From Flavobacterium johnsoniae (GTDB taxonomy: Bacteria; Bacteroidota; Bacteroidia; Flavobacteriales; Flavobacteriaceae), in contig NZ_CP103794.1 in assembly GCF_030388325.1 (NCBI RefSeq), positions 4,092,001 through 4,156,000 on the forward strand: DNA of 64,000 nucleotides. Reading direction: 5' to 3'. This document shows positions 53,775 to 61,139 of this stretch, piece after piece. The translations under genes were made by a program, and so were the position numbers. How positions within the stretch are numbered: position 1 is the stretch's first letter; every line of letters starts with the position of its first letter. The notes beneath the pieces were generated by a model. It worked only from the letters and a program-made list of their open reading frames with translations, was not told the origin of the DNA and did no database searches.

Positions 53775-56700
53775 TTAGAATGATACATTCAAATTGATTG
53801 ACCAAGTTCTAAGAGTTGGATATCTAGAAGCTGAATCATCATACATATTTCTATAATGATCTGGATAAGGATTATACAAATCCCATAAGTTATTACCTGT
53901 TATTCCTAAAGTTGCTTTTGAAATATTAATTTGTTTCATTGCTTCCCTTGGAAGTTCAAATCCAACGCTCATATTTCTTACCACACATCTAAATGTATTT
54001 AATTGCCAGAAATCTGATGGAGCAAAGATATAATCTTGTTGTGCCATATTAGGATATTTTCCGTTAGGATTATCAGTAGCATCGTACATATCATTCCAGA
54101 AAGATTCATGAGCCCAATCATTATGAGCAGACGAAGTCCCTTGTTTTACTAGATCGATAGCATTGTAACCTCCCCATGAAGTTTGAATCTGAGTTTTGAA
54201 GTAGAACGTTTTATACTTGAATCCTAAATTACTTGTAAAACCGTAAGTTCTGTTATTATTAGCTAATTTAACATAATCTTCATTTCTCATAATTCTACCA
54301 TCAGCACCTGCTTGAGTTCCTGTTGAAGCATTATAAACTCCTGCTGTATCCTCGTAAGCTAACATTCCTTTACGCATAGCATTTACGTTAGTGATACCCA
54401 TATAATTAGGAACTCCACCAACAGCAGTAGCTCTCTGTGTTAAATAACTCCAATAGTTAGCTACATCTTCATCAGTTCTTAAGATACCATCACCTGTTGA
54501 AGTTTGTTTCCAAGTATTGAATCCCCAAACTGGAAAAAATGTGGAAGCTCCAACTGTTGTTATATTTGTATTTGCATCAGTTCTAGCAAGATTAGGATAT
54601 TTTTTAACTTCATTATTATTGAATCCAAAGTTTATCCCTACACTATAGCTTAAATCTTTTTTAATATTGTCATTCCAATTTAAGCTAAACTCACTTCCCC
54701 AAGCATCAACAGCTGCATAATTCACCTCTGCAAAACCACCTCCAACTGTAATTGGAGTACCTGCCTCACCTGCTAATCCGATCAACATCTCTGTAGATTT
54801 ATCATAGTAGAAATCAGCTGAAAGTTGCAATCTGTTTTTTAAGATACCAAGATCAATACCAAAGTTGTTTTTGATAGTAGTATCCCAATGTACATCTACG
54901 TTTGGATTTGGTCTCGGTGTAATTCCACCTCCTAAAAGACCTCCGCTGTTACCGAATTGAGCTCCTTTATCTGGCAATGGTTCATAAAACTGTAGCCATC
55001 TCCAGTAGTCAATATTATCTTTTCCTGTTTTACCAATTGAATAACGTAATTTCAAATTACTTACCCAAGATACATTATCAGTAAACCAGTCTTCTTTAGA
55101 AACAACCCATCCTAATTGCGCACCTGGGAAAAAGCCCCAGTAATTATTCGGAGCAAATTTAGTAGAAGCATCACTTCTAAAAATAAACTCAGCAAGATAT
55201 CTATCTTTAAAACTGTAGTTTACACGTCCCAAGTAAGACTGTGTTCCAGACTCCACTTTTACAGCTTGTGAGTTTGTACTAATTGGTCCAGCAGTCGTAC
55301 TATTACCTAAGAAATCTTTTGAAGTTCCTTCGTAAGCTAAACGAACATTTTTATTCCATGCTTCAGATTGCTCATAACCAAACATCGCAGATACATTATG
55401 ATTTCCAAATGTTCTAGCATATGTTGCAAAAAAGTTAGCTTGTACTAATTTATCTAAATCTGTAGTATAATAAACTCTAGAACCACGAATATTTGTTTCT
55501 ACAGCATATATAGAATTAGGGTTTTCTAAGTGGTTATCAGCTAATTGGTAATTTGTTATTCTTGCCAAATCATACGGTAATTGGTATTGCTCTGTATAAC
55601 TGCTTGATTGGCTTCTAGCAAAACTTCCTTTTACGCTTAAACCTTTTACAAATGGTATTTTATATTCTAAAGATAAATTCACATTATATGAAAATTGCTC
55701 TTCTATTTGTTTTCCAGCATCTAAACCTGCAAAATAGTTCCATCCTGCAATAGTTGTATTAGCGTTAGCACTTCCTAAGTTACGATCTGTACGTGGAAAC
55801 GGAGACATCCAATATTCTTTTCCACCAACAGTAGTTGACCATGGAATGTATTTTGGCATGTGTAACAAGTAAGCATAATCTGCTTGTTCTCCACCAGCAG
55901 CCGAACCAAAACTACTATCGTTTAAGTTTGCTGAAGCTTTAGAGAATGATTTTGTTACGTCTGTTGTAATAGCAGAAACGGAAGCAGAAAATTCTAAATC
56001 TTGAGAGATTTTAATAGTAGTTCCTGTTCTGAAATTCCATTTTTTATAATCTTGCTCTCCTAAATTAGCTCCTTGATCAAAGTAAGTAACACCTGCAAAA
56101 TAAGTTGCTTTTTCAGTACCTCCACTTGCAGAAAGTGATTGTCTTTGCTGAACAGCAGGCATCCAAGCTTTTTTAAGCCAATCATAATCTAAACCTTTCA
56201 TTTTTTCAAGCTCTGCAGCAGAAAAATATTTAGATCTGTCAGCATCCAAGTTAGAATTTAAAAATCTATTTTTCCAAATTCCATGCTCATAAGCATTCAT
56301 TGTTTTACTATGGCTTACTGCATCATTCATTGCATATTGGCTGTAGTATGTAAATTTTGGTTTTCCAGATTTTCCTCTTTTAGTCTTTACTATAATAGCA
56401 CCTTGAGAAGCTCTTGATCCATAAATTGCTGCAGAACCGTCTTTTAAGACTGTCATACTTTCAATCTCTGAAGGATCTAACTGGTTAAAGGTATCTAAAG
56501 TAGGTTTTCCATTTTGAGGATCAATTTGCACCATATCATCAATAACTACTAAAGGAATATTCGAATTACCATCTTTAGAAAATCCAAAAGTCTGACGTAT
56601 TTGAAGTGTTGCTGCATCTCCAGGACGACCCGCACCTCCAGATACACTCACTCCTGGAGTTAAACCTCTTAAAGCTTCAGATAAATTCGATACAGGCAAA

Positions 56701-57104
56701 TCCTGAAAATCGTCTGGTTTTAAAGTAACAATAGCTCCAGTAACATTATTTTTCTTTTGCGTACCGTATGCCACAACTACAATATCATCTAATACATTAG
56801 AATCATCTTGCATTTTAACATCCAGGTTAGTACGGCCATTTAAAGGAACTTCTGTTTTTTTCATTCCAATAAATGAGAAAACCAATGTTGCTCCTGGCTT
56901 AACCTTAATCTGATACTTACCATTGTAATCTGTGGTAACTGTATTCTTCGTAGATTTTTCCGTTACGTTTACTCCCGGAAGAAGGCCTGATACATTATCA
57001 ATTACAGTTCCTGTTACTGTAACTTGATTACTTTGAGCATAACTCAGCATACTCATCAATGTAAACAAAAGAAAACTACATCTTTTTATAAGTGCTTGTT
57101 TCAT
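53775..57104 (-). CDS. SusC/RagA family TonB-dependent outer-membrane transporter
   Basis: A 1109-residue outer-membrane protein with a signal peptide ending SYAQ. Residues about 28-112 are a carboxypeptidase-regulatory-like beta-sandwich (VTGTVIDNVSGLLPGVNVTEKST, TTDYNGKYQIKV, LVFSFIGMKKTEV). The plug follows (about 115-230: VVVAYGTQKKNNVTGAI, ALRGLTPGV, MTVLKDGSAAIYGSRASQGAIIVKTK) and then the 22-strand barrel ending in NLNVSF with a terminal Phe. It imports oligosaccharides with TonB energy in complex with SusD. It has no N-terminal STN domain, so it is not a sigma/anti-sigma transducer type, and control must come from elsewhere. First gene of the core operon, after a 693-bp upstream region. 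Confidence 0.96.
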   Translation of the reverse strand: MKQALIKRCSFLLFTLMSMLSYAQSNQVTVTGTVIDNVSGLLPGVNVTEKSTKNTVTTDYNGKYQIKVKPGATLVFSFIGMKKTEVPLNGRTNLDVKMQDDSNVLDDIVVVAYGTQKKNNVTGAIVTLKPDDFQDLPVSNLSEALRGLTPGVSVSGGAGRPGDAATLQIRQTFGFSKDGNSNIPLVVIDDMVQIDPQNGKPTLDTFNQLDPSEIESMTVLKDGSAAIYGSRASQGAIIVKTKRGKSGKPKFTYYSQYAMNDAVSHSKTMNAYEHGIWKNRFLNSNLDADRSKYFSAAELEKMKGLDYDWLKKAWMPAVQQRQSLSASGGTEKATYFAGVTYFDQGANLGEQDYKKWNFRTGTTIKISQDLEFSASVSAITTDVTKSFSKASANLNDSSFGSAAGGEQADYAYLLHMPKYIPWSTTVGGKEYWMSPFPRTDRNLGSANANTTIAGWNYFAGLDAGKQIEEQFSYNVNLSLEYKIPFVKGLSVKGSFARSQSSSYTEQYQLPYDLARITNYQLADNHLENPNSIYAVETNIRGSRVYYTTDLDKLVQANFFATYARTFGNHNVSAMFGYEQSEAWNKNVRLAYEGTSKDFLGNSTTAGPISTNSQAVKVESGTQSYLGRVNYSFKDRYLAEFIFRSDASTKFAPNNYWGFFPGAQLGWVVSKEDWFTDNVSWVSNLKLRYSIGKTGKDNIDYWRWLQFYEPLPDKGAQFGNSGGLLGGGITPRPNPNVDVHWDTTIKNNFGIDLGILKNRLQLSADFYYDKSTEMLIGLAGEAGTPITVGGGFAEVNYAAVDAWGSEFSLNWNDNIKKDLSYSVGINFGFNNNEVKKYPNLARTDANTNITTVGASTFFPVWGFNTWKQTSTGDGILRTDEDVANYWSYLTQRATAVGGVPNYMGITNVNAMRKGMLAYEDTAGVYNASTGTQAGADGRIMRNEDYVKLANNNRTYGFTSNLGFKYKTFYFKTQIQTSWGGYNAIDLVKQGTSSAHNDWAHESFWNDMYDATDNPNGKYPNMAQQDYIFAPSDFWQLNTFRCVVRNMSVGFELPREAMKQINISKATLGITGNNLWDLYNPYPDHYRNMYDDSASRYPTLRTWSINLNVSF

Positions 57105-57236
57105 AAATGTTTTTTTTGGTTAGGTTATTAATTGTTAGTTAGTCATGTTAAACATGTCTTAATTTTAATAAAATTTTACTTAAAGAAATCTTAAAGCTTT
57201 TTATTAAATGTTTAAAACACATTTATTTTAGTATTC

Positions 57237-57282
57237 CAAAAATATAACGATGATATATGAGAACCGTCCTGCTGTATCCTGT
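57237..57282 (-). promoter_or_regulatory. Candidate susC promoter with upstream activator-type motif
   Basis: Minus-strand TATTTTTG (57237-57244) matches the Bacteroidota -7 consensus TAnnTTTG and would give a leader of about 125 nt before the susC ATG. No good -33 TTG is seen; instead ACAGGATACA (57273-57282) lies 28 bp upstream, as expected for activator-dependent PUL promoters. Start-site position is inferred. Confidence 0.45.
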
Positions 57283-57663
57283 TTTAATAGCATAATTTCA
57301 AAAAAAATGAGACAAAAAAAACAATATTAATAAAAAACGGACGTAAAAAATAAACGATGTAAAATATTCAAGAGAAATGATTGCTTAAAATAAAATTTAT
57401 AATCCTGTTTTGATCAAAAAACAATAAGATTTTTATCAAAAATATACATATACTATTTATTCTGCAAAACTAGGCGTTACCATAACTGATGCATAGAGGC
57501 TTATAAATAGTTCTATTTTACGAAAACGTTAGAGATAATTATTAAAATAACATTTAATTTACATTAAAAAACCTACAAAAACAATACAGGATACTATTAA
57601 AATAAGACTAAAAAATATTATAAAATAAAAAATATTTTTAAAAGTAAATTCTGACCAATGAAT

Positions 57664-57677
57664 TGTAAACGATTACA
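57664..57677. promoter_or_regulatory. LacI/GalR-like operator palindrome
   Basis: TGTAAACGATTACA is a 14-bp near-perfect palindrome with the central CG typical of LacI/GalR-family operators. It lies 560 bp upstream of the susC start and 121 bp past the CE8 stop. No LacI-type gene is in the window. Confidence 0.4.
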
Positions 57678-57699
57678 TTTTTAATTTTTGAACTCAAAA

Positions 57700-57740
57700 A
57701 ACGAATAAAAAACCCGCTAACCATCAAAGGCAGCGGGCGT
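57700..57740 (-). terminator. Terminator of the CE8 transcript
   Basis: A 6-bp GC stem (CCCGCT at 57713-57718 with AGCGGG at 57732-57737), extended by flanking A/T pairs, followed on the minus strand by a T-run (57700-57712). It separates the CE8/GH127/PL1 transcript from the susC promoter region. Confidence 0.8.
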
Positions 57741-57797
57741 TAAGCTAAAATTATTTTATTCAATTAAAATTTACAAAATTTTAAAGTTTTAAGGAAC

Positions 57798-58784
57798 TTA
57801 TTTATTCGGATTCCATCCGTTAAAAACCAAATCTTTTTTATATTTCTTAATATCTTCTTTCTTCAACTGATGTGACCATGAAACACGCTGAGACAAATCT
57901 TTTGCACTCAACCCTTTACTGCCGTATTCTGCATAATAAGCCGTTTTATCTTTATCAGGAAATCGAGAATCAAGCCAAGCATTCCAACCTTCTGGAATAA
58001 TGTGCGAACCTAAATCTGTATTAATAAAAACAGTTTGTGCATAAGGTCTCCAAGGTCTTCCCAGAAATACTTTATCAACAGATTTGTCTTTTGCAGTAAG
58101 CTTACAATCAACAAAAACAAATCCGTAGGCTTGCCCTTGCGGAGTTGAAGCTGCGGTAATATAAGAGTTCGTTAAACTTTCAATGTTGCATTTATAAAAA
58201 TAAGCCGTTGCGGCTCCAAAGATAAAATCAGTTGTTCCGTTGATAAAACAATTTTCGAAATAGGTTCTTGTATTTTCTTGTGATAAATAAAGCGTATCTT
58301 GATTTCCTAAAAGATTACAATTTTTCACAATAACTCGATCACTTTTTATGTGAAGCGCAACCGCCTGTCCTACTCGTCCCGCGCTATTTTCGACAGTTAG
58401 ATTTTCAAGTGTACAATCATTTCCTTTAATTAAAAAAGAATACGAAGTTGAAGTTCCAAATTCTTTTTTACCCGACGGATCTGGTTCTCGAAGCGGTTTC
58501 CCTGAATAATCATCAAATGAAATTATCGTTTTATTTCTGTCTAAACCTTTTAAAGTAATAAAGGGTTTTGAAGCAGGAATTTCCAATTTCTCGAAATACT
58601 TTCCTGGCTTTATAGTAATTATAACTCTTTTCTCTGAATCGTCTTTGACATTATTAACAGCTTCCTGAATGGTTTTAAAATCTCCAGAACCATCTTGGGC
58701 AACGGTTAATGCTAATTTATTATCGAGCGTTTGAGCTGATATTGACAATGTCGTTATTAAAAATAGAGTTAAAATGTATTTCAT
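57798..58784 (-). CDS. CE8 pectinesterase (pectin methylesterase)
   Basis: A 328-residue secreted beta-helix enzyme; the ATG at 58782-58784 opens a signal peptide ending SISAQ, so the eight-residue longer frame is rejected. CE8 motifs are complete: GQAVAL (Q140), GNQDTLYL (Q162, acid/base D163), GTTDFIFGAA (nucleophile D186) and LGRPWRPYA (R243). The enzyme removes methyl esters from homogalacturonan, making it accessible to pectate lyases and polygalacturonase encoded nearby. Length is normal for bacterial CE8. It is the last gene of a block with GH127 and a multidomain PL1, ending at a clear terminator. Confidence 0.96.
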   Translation of the reverse strand: MKYILTLFLITTLSISAQTLDNKLALTVAQDGSGDFKTIQEAVNNVKDDSEKRVIITIKPGKYFEKLEIPASKPFITLKGLDRNKTIISFDDYSGKPLREPDPSGKKEFGTSTSYSFLIKGNDCTLENLTVENSAGRVGQAVALHIKSDRVIVKNCNLLGNQDTLYLSQENTRTYFENCFINGTTDFIFGAATAYFYKCNIESLTNSYITAASTPQGQAYGFVFVDCKLTAKDKSVDKVFLGRPWRPYAQTVFINTDLGSHIIPEGWNAWLDSRFPDKDKTAYYAEYGSKGLSAKDLSQRVSWSHQLKKEDIKKYKKDLVFNGWNPNK

Positions 58785-58801
58785 TTGTTTTTTACTTTTT
58801 T

Positions 58802-58906
58802 TTGTCATTTTGACGAAGGAGAAATCACACTAGAAATTGCGCAATCTAAATCGACAATCTTTGGCGAGTTACGTATGTGATTTCTCCCTTTCGGTCTAAA
58901 TGACAA
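58802..58906. repeat. Palindromic element family A, copy 7
   Basis: Left arm TTGTCATTTTGACGAAGGAG from 58802; right arm to 58906 with several changes (CCCTTTCGGTCTAAATGACA). It directly abuts the CE8 signal sequence region, 18 bp from the ATG. Confidence 0.85.
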
Positions 58907-58939
58907 ACTGAACGATTAATATCTTTGACAAAATTTAAA

Positions 58940-58991
58940 AATCCGTTTTTAATCCGCGTCTTTACGAAGTAAATCCGTTTCATCTGCGTCC
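58940..58991. repeat. Family B half copy
   Basis: It contains GCGTCTTTACGAAGTAAATC, the reverse complement of the family B arm at 34472 and 37396, but only one half is present. It ends next to the GH127 stop. Confidence 0.75.
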
Positions 58992-58996
58992 AAAAC

Positions 58997-61018
58997 TTAA
59001 TGCGACATCCAAACCGTCATTTCGCCTTTTCCTTTATTCCCCCATGCAAAATAGGGAATCAATTTTACAGATACTGCCGTTGCATCTTTAGAAGAAAGCG
59101 GTTTGTACAAAGATTTATTCCATGAATTATTAGAATTTATAACCGCTTCTGCATCAATGCTAACTAAGTTTCTATTATTCAATGTAAAAGGGTTAGTCGT
59201 AAATTTTGATTTCAAATTCAAAGCCACATCATTCACACTAACTTTTGCAGGAAGCTGATCAGATTCTAAACAATAAACCAAAGGTCCTCTTTTTACAGCT
59301 ACTTGATTTTTAACTTCTTCCACTAACGGATTTGCTTCCATTAATTCTACTGGCATAGGAAGATTCAATTCGATCACGTCTCCTTTTTTCCATTTCTGAT
59401 TTAATTTCAGATAAGTTCCAGAAACGATTTTATCTGTAATTTTCGAATTATTCACCGAAACTTCAGCATTCTGACTCCAACCCGGAATTCTTAAAAAGAA
59501 ATTTTGTAAATCTTTTGGCGCTTTTACAATTTTCAACGTTATTTTTCCGTCCCAAGGATAATTAGTTTGTTGTTCAATTTCTATTTCTTCTCCGTTTAAA
59601 GATTTAGTTTTTAATGAATTACTTCCATATAAATTCACATACAAACCATCTTTTGAAATATTATAAGCATAATTTCCAATTTCTGCTACAGTTCTCGTTA
59701 CGTTTGGCGCACAACAGTTTGATAATGCAATATAACCTTCACGTTCATTTCCCCATCTTTGATGAAACGGTAAATCATTAGAAACATTCAACGGATTGTT
59801 ATACAAGAATTTTTCTCCTTCTAAATCCATTCCCGAAAGTACACTGTTATACAATGCCAGTTCTACAATATCAGCATATTTTGCATCTCCCGTAATTTGA
59901 AGCATTCTCCAATTCCATAACACATTTCCAATATTGGCGCAAGTTTCGGTATGAGCTGTTGCATTTGGCAATTGAAAAGGTCTTCCGTAAGCCTGATGAA
60001 TTTTCTGAACTACAGTTGGATCATAAGAAGTTCCATCTGGCGAAACTCCATCGTATAAAGAACCACAACCTCCTGTAATATACATTTTACGATACGTAAC
60101 ATCATCCCAAATCGATTCTAAATTATCCAGTAATTTTTTCTCTCCTGTTTCTGCATACAAATCGGCAACTCCAGCGTAAAGATAATTTGCTCTCACGGCG
60201 TGTCCCATTGCGGTTGTCTGTTGTCTAAACGGAATTCGATCTTGATTATCATCGGTTCCGTCATTTGTGGTTCCGCGAATATCAATTAAATTATTAGCTA
60301 ACTCTAAGTATTTTGGATTTTTAGTCGTTCTGTACATTTCGACAATTCCCATATAATGTGACGGGCAAATTGCATTTCGAGCCAATTCTGGTGAAGCTTT
60401 TTTGTAAAAATCATACAAGAAATCGGCAACACCTTTTGCGATGTTCAAAAAGTTTGTTTTTCCCGTGGCACGATAATGAACACAAGCTGCAGTCATTAAA
60501 TGCCCCATATTGTATTTCTCAAAACCTAATTGTTTTTTAACTTCTTCTGGGCCTAAAGTTCCCCAACGTTCGTCGATTAAAACTGGCGTATGAATATAAC
60601 CATCTTTGCGCTGTACTTTCGCGAAAAGCGCAATGGCTTTATCCATTTCTGCATCGAGTTTTTTATCTTTTGTAACGGCATAAGTCGCTGCCATTCCTTC
60701 AAAAATCTTATAGAAATCACCATCATGAAACGAAGGCCCTTTAAAAGTTCCTTTGCTTAATCCTGCAGCAATTTCGAAGTTTTTATAAGCATGAGAAGTT
60801 TCATTATGATACAAATCCCACATATATGGCAATGTGTTTTTGGTTTCTACATCAAATTGTTCTTTCCAAAAACCGTTTGTCCATTTTACGTCTTGTAAGC
60901 CTACACTTTGTAATTTAGAATACGGACTTTCTGAATTCGCAACCAAGCCTTTGTTTTGAGCAAACACTCCAGTGCTAACAAAAAACAATCCTAGGGAAAC
61001 ATTTAATATTTTTTTCAT
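58997..61018 (-). CDS. GH127 family hydrolase (beta-L-arabinofuranosidase type, DUF1680)
   Basis: A 673-residue secreted enzyme; the ATG at 61016-61018 opens a signal peptide ending GVFAQ. The (alpha/alpha)6 barrel (about 40-440) carries the GH127 zinc/cysteine site: HTETCANIGN (E358, C360) and SNCCAPNVTR (C435, C436), one Cys being the nucleophile in characterised members. A beta-sandwich C-terminus follows. GH127 removes beta-L-arabinofuranose; one gut homologue instead acts on aceric acid in rhamnogalacturonan II. Both sugars fit a pectin locus. It lies 212 bp before CE8, with repeats between. Confidence 0.93.
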   Translation of the reverse strand: MKKILNVSLGLFFVSTGVFAQNKGLVANSESPYSKLQSVGLQDVKWTNGFWKEQFDVETKNTLPYMWDLYHNETSHAYKNFEIAAGLSKGTFKGPSFHDGDFYKIFEGMAATYAVTKDKKLDAEMDKAIALFAKVQRKDGYIHTPVLIDERWGTLGPEEVKKQLGFEKYNMGHLMTAACVHYRATGKTNFLNIAKGVADFLYDFYKKASPELARNAICPSHYMGIVEMYRTTKNPKYLELANNLIDIRGTTNDGTDDNQDRIPFRQQTTAMGHAVRANYLYAGVADLYAETGEKKLLDNLESIWDDVTYRKMYITGGCGSLYDGVSPDGTSYDPTVVQKIHQAYGRPFQLPNATAHTETCANIGNVLWNWRMLQITGDAKYADIVELALYNSVLSGMDLEGEKFLYNNPLNVSNDLPFHQRWGNEREGYIALSNCCAPNVTRTVAEIGNYAYNISKDGLYVNLYGSNSLKTKSLNGEEIEIEQQTNYPWDGKITLKIVKAPKDLQNFFLRIPGWSQNAEVSVNNSKITDKIVSGTYLKLNQKWKKGDVIELNLPMPVELMEANPLVEEVKNQVAVKRGPLVYCLESDQLPAKVSVNDVALNLKSKFTTNPFTLNNRNLVSIDAEAVINSNNSWNKSLYKPLSSKDATAVSVKLIPYFAWGNKGKGEMTVWMSH

Positions 61019-61033
61019 TCTTTTATAATTTTG

Positions 61034-61132
61034 AACCATATAAGCAATATAAGTTCATTTAAACTAACCTTTTTAAACTTTCGCAATACAGATTAAGTCA
61101 AACTTATAATATCTTATATCACTTATATGGTT
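61034..61132. repeat. Inverted repeat, family C copy 2
   Basis: Arms 61034-61053 (AACCATATAAGCAATATAAG) and 61113-61132 pair with few mismatches. It fills the spacer between the third PL1 and GH127. Confidence 0.87.
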
Positions 61133-61139
61133 TAATAAT

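Larger units (their letters stand above)
57105..57797. other. 693-bp gene-free regulatory region upstream of susC
   Basis: The longest spacer in the window, very AT-rich, with no credible open frame. It contains the CE8 terminator at its right end, a LacI-type palindrome (57664-57677), two oppositely oriented copies of a GTATCCTGT core (57273-57282 and 57586-57593) and a candidate -7 box at 57237-57244. Unlike other spacers it has no long repeat palindrome, which suggests that it is kept for regulation. Confidence 0.7.

Noticed and set aside
16116..58906. Family A repeats as a CRISPR array
   Set aside because: Copies are single, several kilobases apart, palindromic and lie between genes, with no spacers or cas genes.
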